Assembly: GCF_004155535.1 (NCBI RefSeq)
Contig: NZ_RYUH01000009.1
Location: 274,330 to 338,329 of the forward strand
Length of the DNA stretch: 64,000 nt
Origin: Bifidobacterium pseudolongum subsp. globosum
GTDB taxonomy: Bacteria > Actinomycetota > Actinomycetes > Actinomycetales > Bifidobacteriaceae
Direction: 5' to 3'
Positions 1 through 7,853 of this stretch are shown here, piece by piece. Under the pieces are notes generated by a model. That model was not told the origin of the DNA. It searched no databases and saw only the letters and a list, made by a program, of their open reading frames with translations. Positions within the stretch are counted from its first letter, which is position 1. Each line of letters opens with the position of its first letter. The translations under genes and the position numbers were made by a program.

Positions 1-1276
1 CGTCGCGCAATGCACCGGTGACGATGGAGAACGAGCCGCCCATGCCGCTCATGACCATGCGCGCGTTCGCCATGACCGGGAATATCGTCTCATGCACGTT
101 GGCGTACCGCTCGTCCGCCTGCGCCTCACGCAACGTCAGGCCGACAGTCGCGAATTCCGGCGTGGAGAAGATCACGCTCGGCACCGTGTGCTCGTCGACC
201 GGCTGCGGGTCGAGGCCGCCGATCGATTCCGCAATCACCAATCCTTGGGCGAAGGCGCGGTGCGCGAGCAGTTGCCCGCGCGTCACATCGCCCACCGCCC
301 ACACATGGTCGAGATTGGTGCGCCCATACGCGTCGGTGGGGATCATGCCGTCGTCGTCCACCTGCAGCCCGCTGCTCGCGAACCACGGCGCCTGCGTGTT
401 CGGCGTGCGGCCGATCGCGACGAGCGTGAGCTCGGAGGCGAACGTCTGCTCGCCGCCGTCGGCCGTGGTGTAGTGCACGACCGCGCCCAGGTTCTCGCCG
501 GTGTCCACATGCGTGACCTGCGCGTTGGCGACAATCGTGATGCCGAGCCGCTTGAGTTCGCGGTTCAGTGCGAGCGCGGCGCGGCGGTCGCTGTGTGAGA
601 GGACGTTGCCGTGGCGGATGAACAGCGTGACGTCGCAGCCCGCCGACCGCCACATCGACGCGAATTCGAGCGCGACGGCCCCTGAGCCGATGATCGCGGC
701 GCTGTGTGGGAACGTGTTGAGTTCAAGCGCGTGCGTCGAATCGATGACCGCGGCGCTGAACGGCGTGCCGGGCAGCGGGCGGGGCGAGGAACCGGTGGCG
801 ATCACGACGTCGGTGGCCTGGATCTCCAAGTGCTCGTCGACGTCTTCGAAACCGCCGTCCTCCGCATACCGCCGCACATGCGCGTTGCCGTCCGAGGGTG
901 CGACATGCACCGTGTGGTCCGCGTCGAGCGATGCCTCGCCTTGGTACACGGTGATGCCGCGGAACGCGACCAGGCCGCGCAGGCCCTGCGTCATCGTCGA
1001 GACGGTGTGTTCACGGTAGTCGCGCAACTGGCCGAAGTCGATCTCGTCAAGCGAGGCCACAATGCCCATCTGCCTGCCATGCCGCATCGTGTCCAAGGTG
1101 CGCGTGGCGGTGATGAGCGCCTTCGAGGGGATGCAGCCGCGGTTGAGGCATGTGCCGCCGAGCGTGGCGTCACGCTCGACCATGACGACGCGCTTGCCCA
1201 GTTGCGCCGCCCGCAATGCGGTGGCGTACCCGCCGGGACCCGCGCCGATGATCGCGATATCGAACTGTTGTGCCAT
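1..1276 (-). CDS. lpdA: Dihydrolipoamide dehydrogenase-like flavoprotein, C-terminus off the window
   Basis: This is a pyridine nucleotide-disulfide oxidoreductase, a FAD/NAD(H) enzyme that oxidises a dithiol such as dihydrolipoamide. The N-terminus has the FAD-binding motif GAGPGGY at residues 10-16. The redox-active disulfide follows as GGTCLNRGCIPSK at about residues 40-52. A second Rossmann motif (GSGAVALEFA) binds NAD, and the FAD-contacting VGDVT segment comes later. The start ATG at 1276 has AAAGGAG just upstream. About 425 codons are visible; the family is usually 450-480 residues, so the dimer domain with the catalytic His-Glu pair is mostly outside the window. Bifidobacteria are generally described as lacking a pyruvate dehydrogenase complex, so the physiological partner is unclear. 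A related disulfide reductase cannot be excluded without the C-terminus. Confidence 0.85.
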   Translation of the reverse strand, partial: MAQQFDIAIIGAGPGGYATALRAAQLGKRVVMVERDATLGGTCLNRGCIPSKALITATRTLDTMRHGRQMGIVASLDEIDFGQLRDYREHTVSTMTQGLRGLVAFRGITVYQGEASLDADHTVHVAPSDGNAHVRRYAEDGGFEDVDEHLEIQATDVVIATGSSPRPLPGTPFSAAVIDSTHALELNTFPHSAAIIGSGAVALEFASMWRSAGCDVTLFIRHGNVLSHSDRRAALALNRELKRLGITIVANAQVTHVDTGENLGAVVHYTTADGGEQTFASELTLVAIGRTPNTQAPWFASSGLQVDDDGMIPTDAYGRTNLDHVWAVGDVTRGQLLAHRAFAQGLVIAESIGGLDPQPVDEHTVPSVIFSTPEFATVGLTLREAQADERYANVHETIFPVMANARMVMSGMGGSFSIVTGALRD

Positions 1277-1356
1277 CGTGCTCCTTTGTGGGATCGACCC
1301 GGACCCGAAAAACGGCCGGCTGCCCCCGATTGTAGTCGTAGTACAGGGTTCAAGAA

Positions 1357-1390
1357 AGGGCGGTCCGATCGCACACGATCGGACCGCCCT
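1357..1390 (-). terminator. Hairpin between the DUF3043 gene and lpdA
   Basis: A perfect 15-bp inverted repeat (1357-1371 against 1376-1390) with a 4-nt CACA loop sits just after the stop of the DUF3043 gene and before lpdA on the same strand. There is only a short T-rich run after the stem on the minus strand. It is probably a transcription terminator isolating lpdA. Confidence 0.65.
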
Positions 1391-1412
1391 GAAGCGAATG
1401 GGTGCACAGGCT

Positions 1413-2018
1413 TTACTTCGGCCAGTGCCCGCGCTTCTTGTAGCGCGGCTTGGGAAGACGCCAGCGGCGCAGCTGGATCGCGCGGCTCCACGCATAGGAG
1501 CCGGTGCGCATGCCCTTGGCCACGGACTGTTCGCCGTACTTGGCGATCAGGAGCTTCTTGAGCTTGCGCCACATCACCACCACGTCGATGACGATCGCGA
1601 ACAGGTACACGTACAGGACCGTCATCAGGATCAGTGTGATGACCGGGTCGGGGTAGACGGCGGTGAGGATCACCGACGCGATCAGGATGACGAGGGCGAC
1701 GGGGATGAAGAACTCGCCGATGTTGAACCGCGCGTCGATGTAATCGCGCGTGTAGACGCGCCACGGCAGGCGCTCGGCCTTGGGCATGTGCTGCAGGTCG
1801 CCGGTGCGCATGGCCTCGTATTCGATGTTCTCGCGCTCGCGAATGCGGGCCTTGGCGCGCTTGCGCTGCTCCTTGCTGTCTTTGGGCACGAGCGGGCGGA
1901 GTTTCTGCGCCTGGGCCTCTTTGCGCTTGGGGGTGGGGCGGCCTTTGCCCGTCTGTTCGCTCTGCGCTTCAACCTTCTGTTCGGAAGCGGAATCCTTGTC
2001 TTGCTTCAACACTGCCAT
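1413..2018 (-). CDS. DUF3043 family membrane protein
   Basis: This 201-residue protein matches the actinobacterial DUF3043 family by architecture. A highly charged Lys/Arg/Glu-rich N-terminal half of about 95 residues is followed by two adjacent hydrophobic segments (about residues 103-125 and 130-152) and a basic tail ending in RYKKRGHWPK. The conserved-looking central stretch contains the LPWRVYTRDYIDAR segment just before the first membrane helix. I chose the ATG at 2018 (MAVLKQD) rather than the in-frame ATG at 2027. No function is established for the family. It is divergent from the dipeptidase gene, and the 100-bp gap holds both start regions. Confidence 0.75.
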   Translation of the reverse strand: MAVLKQDKDSASEQKVEAQSEQTGKGRPTPKRKEAQAQKLRPLVPKDSKEQRKRAKARIRERENIEYEAMRTGDLQHMPKAERLPWRVYTRDYIDARFNIGEFFIPVALVILIASVILTAVYPDPVITLILMTVLYVYLFAIVIDVVVMWRKLKKLLIAKYGEQSVAKGMRTGSYAWSRAIQLRRWRLPKPRYKKRGHWPK

Positions 2019-2118
2019 GGTTCGCAAGCGTACGGGAATCCGTAGACGCGCCCCAAGTCATTACAATGTCTCACGGACACAGATTCGAGACCCTTATGAC
2101 TATACGAAGGAAGCAAGC

Positions 2119-3486
2119 ATGATCCTGACCGCCAAAGAGATACGCAACCGTGTGGATGACGATTGGAACGGCATCCTCGACGTGGTGAAGCGCCGCATCG
2201 CGCTCAAGGCCATTTCCTCGCAAGGCATCGCCGGCGAGCACATGCGTCGCTCCGCCGAATATGTGGCTTCGCTGCTGCAGGAGGCGGGTGTGGATGCGCG
2301 GGTCGCGCAGGCGACGGGCGCCGATGGCCAACCGGGCGCATGGGAGGTCATCGGTTCGCTCACCGTGGACCCCGAGGCGCCGACCGTGCTGTTGTATGCG
2401 CACCATGACGTGCAGCCGGTGCCCGACGCGGGCGAATGGGACACGGACCCCTTCACCGGCACGCAGGTGGGTGACCGCCTGTACGGCCGCGGGGCATGCG
2501 ACGACGCCGGTGGCATCGCCATCCACTACGGCGCGCTCAAAGCGCTGGGCGACGATCTGGGTGTGAACATCAAGGTGTTCATCGAAGGCGAGGAGGAGAT
2601 GGGCAGCCCCAGCTTCATCCCGTTCATCCAGGAGCATCGTGACGAGTTCGCGGCCGACGTGATCATCGTGGCCGATTCGGGCAACTGGGCCCCGGACGTG
2701 CCGTCGCTCACCACGAGCCTGCGCGGCAACGCCACATGCGATGTGCACGTGAAGGTGCTGGACCATCCGGTGCATTCGGGCCAGTACGGAGGCCCGGTGC
2801 TGGACGCCAACACACTTGCCGCAATGCTCATCGCCTCCATGTACAACAAGCATGGCGAACTCGCCATCCCCGGTCTGGAAGGCGGCGAACCCATCGGCGG
2901 CCTGGACCGCGATATCGAGGAAGTGGACATGCGCGCCGACAGCGGTGTGGTCGATTCCTACCAGCTCGCCGGCACCGGCTCGCTCGCCTCGCGCCTGTGG
3001 ACCAAGCCGAGCGCCACGGTCATCGGCTTCGACGCGCACCCCGTGGACGGGTCGTTCAATGTGATCAGCCCCGAAACGCGGTTCCGCATCAGCCTGCGCG
3101 TGGCTCCCACCCAGGAGCCGCACGCCGCGATGCAGGCAATGGTGACGTTCCTTGAATCACATGCGCCCTTCGGTGCCGAAGTCCATGTTGCGCCGCTCGA
3201 CGAGGGCATGGGCTGGGCCATGGACCCGCAGTGCGAGGCCACCCGCGATGCCGAGGAGGCGTTGCGTGAGGCCTTTGGCGTCGATCCGGTGAACAAGGGC
3301 GAAGGCGGCTCCATCCCGTTCATCCCTGAATTGCAGCGCATCTTCCCCCATGCGCAAGTGCTCGTGACGGGCCCCGAAGACCCCCAGTCCAACGCGCACA
3401 GCCCCAACGAATCTGTGAGTGTTCCCGGTCTGCGCAACGACGTGGTGGCGGAGGCGCTGCTGCTCGACAAACTCAGCAACCGCTAA
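2119..3486 (+). CDS. M20 family metallo-dipeptidase
   Basis: This 455-residue zinc-dependent exopeptidase probably cleaves dipeptides in the cytoplasm. Metal-ligand and catalytic motifs of the M20 family are visible in order: HHDVQPVP (metal His and catalytic Asp, near residue 95), GRGACDDAG (bridging Asp), EGEEEMGS (catalytic Glu and a metal Glu), ADSGNW (metal Asp) and the late NAHSPNES (metal His). A dimerisation insert lies between these halves, as in the CNDP/DapE-like group. The start ATG at 2119 follows GAAGGAAG at a normal distance. No signal peptide is seen. The next gene downstream, the small peptide at 3537, begins only 50 bp after this stop, so read-through transcription is possible. 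Confidence 0.9.
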   Translation: MILTAKEIRNRVDDDWNGILDVVKRRIALKAISSQGIAGEHMRRSAEYVASLLQEAGVDARVAQATGADGQPGAWEVIGSLTVDPEAPTVLLYAHHDVQPVPDAGEWDTDPFTGTQVGDRLYGRGACDDAGGIAIHYGALKALGDDLGVNIKVFIEGEEEMGSPSFIPFIQEHRDEFAADVIIVADSGNWAPDVPSLTTSLRGNATCDVHVKVLDHPVHSGQYGGPVLDANTLAAMLIASMYNKHGELAIPGLEGGEPIGGLDRDIEEVDMRADSGVVDSYQLAGTGSLASRLWTKPSATVIGFDAHPVDGSFNVISPETRFRISLRVAPTQEPHAAMQAMVTFLESHAPFGAEVHVAPLDEGMGWAMDPQCEATRDAEEALREAFGVDPVNKGEGGSIPFIPELQRIFPHAQVLVTGPEDPQSNAHSPNESVSVPGLRNDVVAEALLLDKLSNR

Positions 3487-3536
3487 GATGGGATGATGCA
3501 TCCAATGACCATGTGAATAACAGGAGGACATGCATC

Positions 3537-3698
3537 ATGGGCATCTCATCATTCATTGCGACCATCGCATTTGTGGCGACCACCGCCGTCGCGCCGGCCG
3601 CGCCGGCCGACATGCGTTCGATGGAACTGGGGGAGGGCAGGAATCCGTCCACGATGGAATATTGCCCTCCCTGGGCCCATGCGCTCGGGCTGTGCTGA
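3537..3698 (+). CDS. Small secreted-peptide candidate beside a sensor kinase
   Basis: A 53-residue open frame has a strong ribosome binding site (AGGAGG at 3522-3528, 8-9 nt before the ATG). Residues 4-24 are hydrophobic and Ala/Thr/Val-rich, ending in an APA-D junction that looks like a signal-peptidase I site, although the n-region has no basic residue. The predicted mature part of about 29 residues ends in CPPWAHALGLC, so the last residue is Cys and the two cysteines span 11 residues. That arrangement would permit a disulfide ring. The sensor kinase gene follows 93 bp downstream on the same strand. I recognise no family. It could be a signalling peptide, a bacteriocin-like peptide or a chance frame. 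The good Shine-Dalgarno site and secretion-like layout favour a real gene. Confidence 0.5.
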   Translation: MGISSFIATIAFVATTAVAPAAPADMRSMELGEGRNPSTMEYCPPWAHALGLC

Positions 3699-3720
3699 CC
3701 GTTACCCGAACCAGCCAGGA

Positions 3721-3758
3721 GTAAGGGCCTCCTTCCAGTCAACGGGCTGGCCCCTTAC
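3721..3758 (+). terminator. Hairpin between the small peptide gene and the kinase gene
   Basis: GTAAGGGCC (3721-3729) pairs with GGCCCCTTAC (3749-3758), with one bulged base and an inner CCAG/CTGG pairing. A T-rich run (TTTGTTTTTA) lies about 12 nt further on. This could be a partial terminator or attenuator that lowers kinase expression relative to the peptide. Confidence 0.4.
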
Positions 3759-3791
3759 CATGACGGCATGTTTGTTTTTAGGTAATACATC

Positions 3792-4934
3792 ATGAAGCAA
3801 AAACTCATCGACATCCTCGGCCACATCCGGCATCCCTATCTTTTCCTGGTCATTGCGATGTTCTCGTGCATGCTGCAATTCGATATATGGAACTTCGGCA
3901 AAGCCAACGGCGCCGCGATCATCACCGCCCTCGTCATCGTGCAGGCCCTGGCGGTCACATGCTACTGGTTCCCTGTCCAGGCCGCGCTCGCCATCCTCGT
4001 GTTCAATGGCATAGGCGAATACGCCATTGCCGGGTATGGGTTGTTCACGTCGTATATGATGCTCATGGCGTTGCTCATCCTGAGCTATAAACTGGGCAAC
4101 CGCGGCGCCATCGCCGTGTATGTGGCCGTGATCTGCTACACCATCCTCGAAGGTGTGCTGCGCCCTGAGTTCATGCCTGCGCAAACGGTGACGTCATTCT
4201 GCGCTGCTTACACGCTCATCGTCGTTCTCGGACGCTTCTTCCGGTGGAACAGCGAACGCAACCGCAAGTACCGCCAACTGCTGCGCGCACAATCCGAACT
4301 GCGCATCCTGCGCCGCGACCAGATGCTCGCCGCGCACATCCACGACACCTTGTCTCAGAAACTCTCCGCCATCTCGATGATTGCCCAGTTCCAACACACT
4401 GCTGATGGCGAGGATGCGGATGTCTGGCGGCGGATCGTGGAATACAGCAGCGCCGCCCAGCTGGACATGCGCACACTGATCCGCCAATTGCACGACAGCG
4501 GCGAAAGCGAGGAACTTCAGTTCGATGCGTTCACGCGGGACCTGCGTGCGGAAATCGACGAAGACGAACAATACCTGCGCGACAACGGCTTCCAAGGGCA
4601 TACCGATGTGCGCATCGATGAACACGCGGCCACAACGCGCGTCCTCCAGACCTCGTCGGTCGCCTTGATGGTGGTGCATGAGATCTATACGAACATCTTC
4701 AAACACGCCGATCCCGCGCAGCCATATGCGGTGTCCATCGGCATCAGTGCAGACGGCATCCGCATGGATGCGCGCAACACCATCGCCGCCGAGGGCCAAG
4801 TGGTGGACTACGGCGGCAGTGGGTTGCAGTCCCTCACCACCGTGGTCCGTGAACTCGGTGGCACACTGGTTGGGTCAGCGGATGGGGTCCAATGGCATAC
4901 ACGGGCGTTCATTCCTTTGCAGGAGGCTGAATAG
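3792..4934 (+). CDS. Membrane sensor histidine kinase, HisKA_3 (NarL-partner) type
   Basis: This 380-residue two-component sensor has an N-terminal membrane domain with about five hydrophobic segments between residues 15 and 148 and almost no extracytoplasmic loop. A short basic linker follows. The dimerisation/phosphoacceptor helix contains AAHIHDTLSQKLSA, with the phosphorylated His predicted at residue 184. The ATPase domain has an N-box HEIYTNIFKHA near residue 296 and a late GGSGLQSL glycine motif. The compact intramembrane sensor resembles kinases that detect envelope stress or hydrophobic peptides. The likely partner is the NarL-type regulator at 5768-6439, which lies convergently with a lipoprotein gene in between rather than in an operon. 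The ligand is unknown; the adjacent small peptide is a candidate by position only. Confidence 0.85.
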   Translation: MKQKLIDILGHIRHPYLFLVIAMFSCMLQFDIWNFGKANGAAIITALVIVQALAVTCYWFPVQAALAILVFNGIGEYAIAGYGLFTSYMMLMALLILSYKLGNRGAIAVYVAVICYTILEGVLRPEFMPAQTVTSFCAAYTLIVVLGRFFRWNSERNRKYRQLLRAQSELRILRRDQMLAAHIHDTLSQKLSAISMIAQFQHTADGEDADVWRRIVEYSSAAQLDMRTLIRQLHDSGESEELQFDAFTRDLRAEIDEDEQYLRDNGFQGHTDVRIDEHAATTRVLQTSSVALMVVHEIYTNIFKHADPAQPYAVSIGISADGIRMDARNTIAAEGQVVDYGGSGLQSLTTVVRELGGTLVGSADGVQWHTRAFIPLQEAE

Positions 4935-4943
4935 GCCGCCCTG

Positions 4944-5651
4944 TCAGCCTAGTGGTTTCCATATCTCCAACCGGGGTTGGAGAAGTGTTGGTGCGGTTGT
5001 GGCCATGCAGGTGAGCGTGTCACTGTCGTTGATGTCGAAGCTGAACCGGTCGAATGCGTGTTCGCTCGTATCATTCATATACAGGTCGGACTCCTTCCGG
5101 TATTGGTCCATCGTGTAGTTCTGTGGCACCAGGTTCTTGCGGTGCAGGCAATCGACCAAAGCTACCTCAGGATCGCCATAGAACTCAGGATTGCCGAGCC
5201 GTGTCCGGTATGCCAAATCGATGGCAGCAACCCGTGATGTTCGGCATTCACCGATGTCGTCATTCAGTTTGCGGTCTTGCTCTTCCGTTAGACCCTCAGA
5301 CGATACGTATGGCGGTGCGAAGTAAATGCCGTTGGTGAGATTCTGCGGTGGTTTGGTGTACCCCTTATCTACCAAGCACTGCCTATAGGACTCCCATGCT
5401 GCACTGTAGGAAGCATACGAAATCTCCCCATCGTGTTGCAGCGCAGCCCGTAGGACTTCTTTCTGTGACTCATCGTATTGGTCATCATCAAGCAACGAAT
5501 CGATAAGGTCGGTCATTCCGCTTGCAAATTTTCCGGTATCAACTCCTGTCATGGCATTGTTGGATTCGGCTTCGCTCTTCGAGCAGGACGACAGGCTGGC
5601 AACACAAGCGATGATTGTGACTACTGACAATATCTTGTGAATGCTTCTCAT
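4944..5651 (-). CDS. Putative lipoprotein of unknown function
   Basis: The 235-residue product starts with a basic n-region, a hydrophobic stretch and a lipobox-like LSSC, so it should be exported and lipid-anchored at Cys 23. The mature part is acidic and contains further cysteines in spaced contexts (YRQCLVDKGY, GECRTSR, VDCLHRK and LTCMAT), which might form disulfides outside the cell. I recognise no named domain. The base composition is visibly more AT-rich than its neighbours (roughly half GC in the stretch near 5341-5400), which suggests recent acquisition or relaxed selection. It shares the strand of the response regulator upstream and is convergent with the kinase, leaving 9 bp between stops. 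A role in the same sensory module is inferred from position. Confidence 0.7.
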   Translation of the reverse strand: MRSIHKILSVVTIIACVASLSSCSKSEAESNNAMTGVDTGKFASGMTDLIDSLLDDDQYDESQKEVLRAALQHDGEISYASYSAAWESYRQCLVDKGYTKPPQNLTNGIYFAPPYVSSEGLTEEQDRKLNDDIGECRTSRVAAIDLAYRTRLGNPEFYGDPEVALVDCLHRKNLVPQNYTMDQYRKESDLYMNDTSEHAFDRFSFDINDSDTLTCMATTAPTLLQPRLEIWKPLG

Positions 5652-5700
5652 GATACCCCTCAAATGGTGACTTCTCCGTCGAGTACAGTCCAAATATTTT

Positions 5701-5732
5701 ATTATAGCCGTTTCGGGGAAAGCTCGTGGCAA
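5701..5732 (-). promoter_or_regulatory. Candidate promoter of the lipoprotein gene
   Basis: On the minus strand a perfect TATAAT (5701-5706) lies about 50 bp before the lipoprotein ATG. A TTGCCA (5727-5732) lies upstream with a long 20-bp spacer. The good -10 and poor spacing suggest a regulated promoter. This would let the lipoprotein gene be expressed separately from the regulator gene upstream. Confidence 0.45.
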
Positions 5733-5767
5733 ACCGTGCGGTGTTGTCGGCAAAAGACTACATGGCA

Positions 5768-6439
5768 TTATTCGCCCCGTCTGTCGCGCCATGCGATGAT
5801 CGCCTCGACCTTTGTGCGCACACCCAGTTTCGCGTAGATGCGCTGCGCATAGGTTTTGATGGTGGACTCGGAGGTGTTGAGCCGTCTGGCGATCCACGAG
5901 GTTGTTTTGCCCAGATCGATCCACGTCATGACTTCTTCTTCGCGCGGAGACAGCATGACCATGCGAAGAGGGGCCACCTGCTGTTCCTCGCTGAGACGGC
6001 GGTGGGCCTCGGCAGCGCTTTCCGTGGAGAAACGCCCGTCGGCGGGTATCCGGCATTCGCAGAGAGCCATGACGGCTTGGCAGATGGCCTGCGGCCTGTC
6101 CTTGGGCAGCAGGCATTGCGCCCCACCGTCCAGCATTGCGTCATGGAAGCGGGCAAGGATGAACGAAGTCACTCCCACGAGTATGATCTCGGCATCGTTG
6201 GCGCGGATGCGCCGGCAGACCTCACTTCCGGTCATGCCTTCCAAGGAGGCGTCAATGATGAGCGCGTCCGGCTTGGTGGCGGGTGCCGAGCAGAGGGACA
6301 CCGCCCTGTTCCCGTCGGTCTCTTTCCAGATCACCTCGCTCTGCGGCAGATAGGTACGGACCACATACTGCAAGGCCTCCAAGGCAAGGGCGTCGTTGTC
6401 CACGATCCCGATTCTGATGTGTTTTCCCGGATAGCGCAT
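5768..6439 (-). CDS. NarL/LuxR-type response regulator
   Basis: This 223-residue regulator has an N-terminal receiver domain with the acidic pair in IVDND (residues 14 and 16) and a predicted phosphorylated Asp 63 in IIDASLEG. The switch Thr/Ser is in GVTSF and the conserved Lys in LLPKDRP. The C-terminal helix-turn-helix of about 60 residues carries LSPREEEVMTWIDLGKTTSWIARRLNTSESTIKTY in shortened consensus form (LSPREEEV and STIKTY are the clearest parts). An AAGGGGG Shine-Dalgarno precedes the ATG at 6439. The kinase at 3792 is of the matching HisKA_3 class. The gene is divergent from the ABC system at 6765, so the shared 325-bp gap is the natural place for its operator. Confidence 0.88.
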   Translation of the reverse strand: MRYPGKHIRIGIVDNDALALEALQYVVRTYLPQSEVIWKETDGNRAVSLCSAPATKPDALIIDASLEGMTGSEVCRRIRANDAEIILVGVTSFILARFHDAMLDGGAQCLLPKDRPQAICQAVMALCECRIPADGRFSTESAAEAHRRLSEEQQVAPLRMVMLSPREEEVMTWIDLGKTTSWIARRLNTSESTIKTYAQRIYAKLGVRTKVEAIIAWRDRRGE

Positions 6440-6764
6440 TATTCCCCCTTCTGAACATGTCCCATCATACTAATGGAGACGGTGCATGCAGCGGCACATC
6501 AATGCGGAGCATCAGAGTCGCCTTCGCTGTTGGTCTGAAAATAACCGCCATACGACTTAATAAGGCTTAATAAGGCGCACAAGTGACTATATCTGCTGTC
6601 ATCCAAAGACGACAACAACACCCGTGGTGCGGAAAATCCCGTGAGGCTCTCTATGCTTTGGGAGGTGTTGGACATACACATAACGCGCATGCCGGTTGCG
6701 CTCGCAGGAAGTGTGCGCGAGACTGGATATGCACTGTGGCATACCGCGAGGCAGGGGAGGGGTC
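6440..6764. promoter_or_regulatory. Divergent intergenic region between the regulator and the ABC system
   Basis: This 325-bp gap separates the response-regulator gene (leftward) from the adaptor gene (rightward). It contains a tandem 10-bp repeat (see the separate entry) and a 24-codon mini-frame at 6486-6560 preceded by GGAGA. No strong -35/-10 pair is obvious by eye. No convincing longer gene is seen. Confidence 0.5.
6556..6575 (+). repeat. Perfect 10-bp tandem repeat, candidate regulator site
   Basis: CTTAATAAGG occurs twice in direct succession with no spacer. Ten base pairs is about one helical turn, so two protein subunits could bind the same DNA face. The site lies about 190 bp upstream of the adaptor ATG and about 120 bp from the regulator ATG. 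It is AT-rich against a GC-rich background. Confidence 0.5.
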
Positions 6765-7853
6765 ATGACGAGGAAGCAGCAACACAATGGCAAGCGCAGA
6801 GCCGCACCCGCGTTGACTTGGGTGTTGCTTGCGGCGGCCACCGCCGCCGCGCTTACGGTGGGGGCGTGCGCATTGTGGTTGCCGGACCGCGCGCCGTCGG
6901 TGCTTGGCGCCCCAAGCATGGTGGAATCGGCGCCGGCCAGTGTGCAGGAATACTCCGGCACACAACAGGTGAACGTGGTGCCCACGGTCTCCGGCAACCG
7001 CGACCTGCTGGGCAACGCCAGCGGCACCGTGACCGAGAACTGGACGGTGGGAGAGCTGCGTTCCGGTACACGCGCCTACCAGGTCAACGATAGGACCGTT
7101 GTCGCCCTGCACACCGCAACACCCTTGTACCGCGACCTCAAGGTGGGTGACAAGGGCGAGGATGTCCGCTCGTTGAACGACGAGCTTGGCCGGCTGGGCT
7201 ACGACAGTGTGCCGCAATCCGCGGAATACAACTGGAACACCGGCAACGGCTGGCGCCAGCTCATGGTGGACTCAGGCAATTCGGACGGCGTTGCGCCAGA
7301 GGACATGGACATGCGTCTGTCAGACACCATGTGGATTCCCGAGGATGTGGTGAACGTGCGGGACTGGACGGCAGCCCAGGGCAGCGCCGTGCAGGCGGGC
7401 GCCCCGTTGGGTACGGTGCCGGGCGGCTTGGTGAAGCTCGCGATCCGCAACGGATCGCCTTCCGACAAGGAGCGCACACTGACGGTGTTCGGTGTTGCGG
7501 CACCACTGCCCGCAGGCTCCACGGAGATCACCGATGCCGGCCTGCTCGCACAGATCGCCGCCACGGAAGGCTACCAAGGCAAGACACCGGAAGAACGGGC
7601 GGCAGGCATGGACGCCCAGCTCACGCTGAACCAGACCATCCAAACGCTGCGGGTACCCGCCGGCGCCGTGTTCGGTACCGATGGGGCCTCGGCTTGCATC
7701 GCCACGGGCACGACGCAAGCGCCCGAGACGGTACCGGTGCGCATCATCACAAGCGAATTGGGCGCATCGCTTGTACAGCCCGAACACATGGATGCCAACG
7801 ACGTGCATGATGTGCTGATCGGCCCCACGCTGGCCACCTTGCGGTGCGGGTGA
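6765..7853 (+). CDS. Membrane-anchored ABC adaptor with peptidoglycan-binding domain
   Basis: This 362-residue protein has a short basic N-terminus and one membrane anchor (about residues 16-38), leaving most of the protein outside the membrane. A peptidoglycan-binding type 1 motif is visible at about residues 120-150 (LKVGDKGEDVRSLNDELGRLGY). The rest resembles the hairpin/barrel parts of HlyD/MacA-like periplasmic adaptors, with VRDW-TAAQGSAVQAG and VPAGAVF segments. GGGGAGGGG lies immediately upstream of the ATG. It overlaps the ATPase gene by GTGA at its stop, and the permease follows, so the three form an operon. Such adaptor-ATPase-permease sets occur in Gram-positive actinobacteria, but their substrates are mostly unknown. 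Confidence 0.75.
   Translation: MTRKQQHNGKRRAAPALTWVLLAAATAAALTVGACALWLPDRAPSVLGAPSMVESAPASVQEYSGTQQVNVVPTVSGNRDLLGNASGTVTENWTVGELRSGTRAYQVNDRTVVALHTATPLYRDLKVGDKGEDVRSLNDELGRLGYDSVPQSAEYNWNTGNGWRQLMVDSGNSDGVAPEDMDMRLSDTMWIPEDVVNVRDWTAAQGSAVQAGAPLGTVPGGLVKLAIRNGSPSDKERTLTVFGVAAPLPAGSTEITDAGLLAQIAATEGYQGKTPEERAAGMDAQLTLNQTIQTLRVPAGAVFGTDGASACIATGTTQAPETVPVRIITSELGASLVQPEHMDANDVHDVLIGPTLATLRCG

Noticed and set aside
3530..3724. Alternative 64-codon frame starting 7 nt before the small peptide ATG
   Set aside because: Its spacing from the Shine-Dalgarno site is too short and the product is His/Arg-rich without an export-like segment.
6641..7093. 150-codon frame upstream of and overlapping the adaptor gene
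   Set aside because: It has no ribosome binding site and continues deep into the adaptor gene in another frame.
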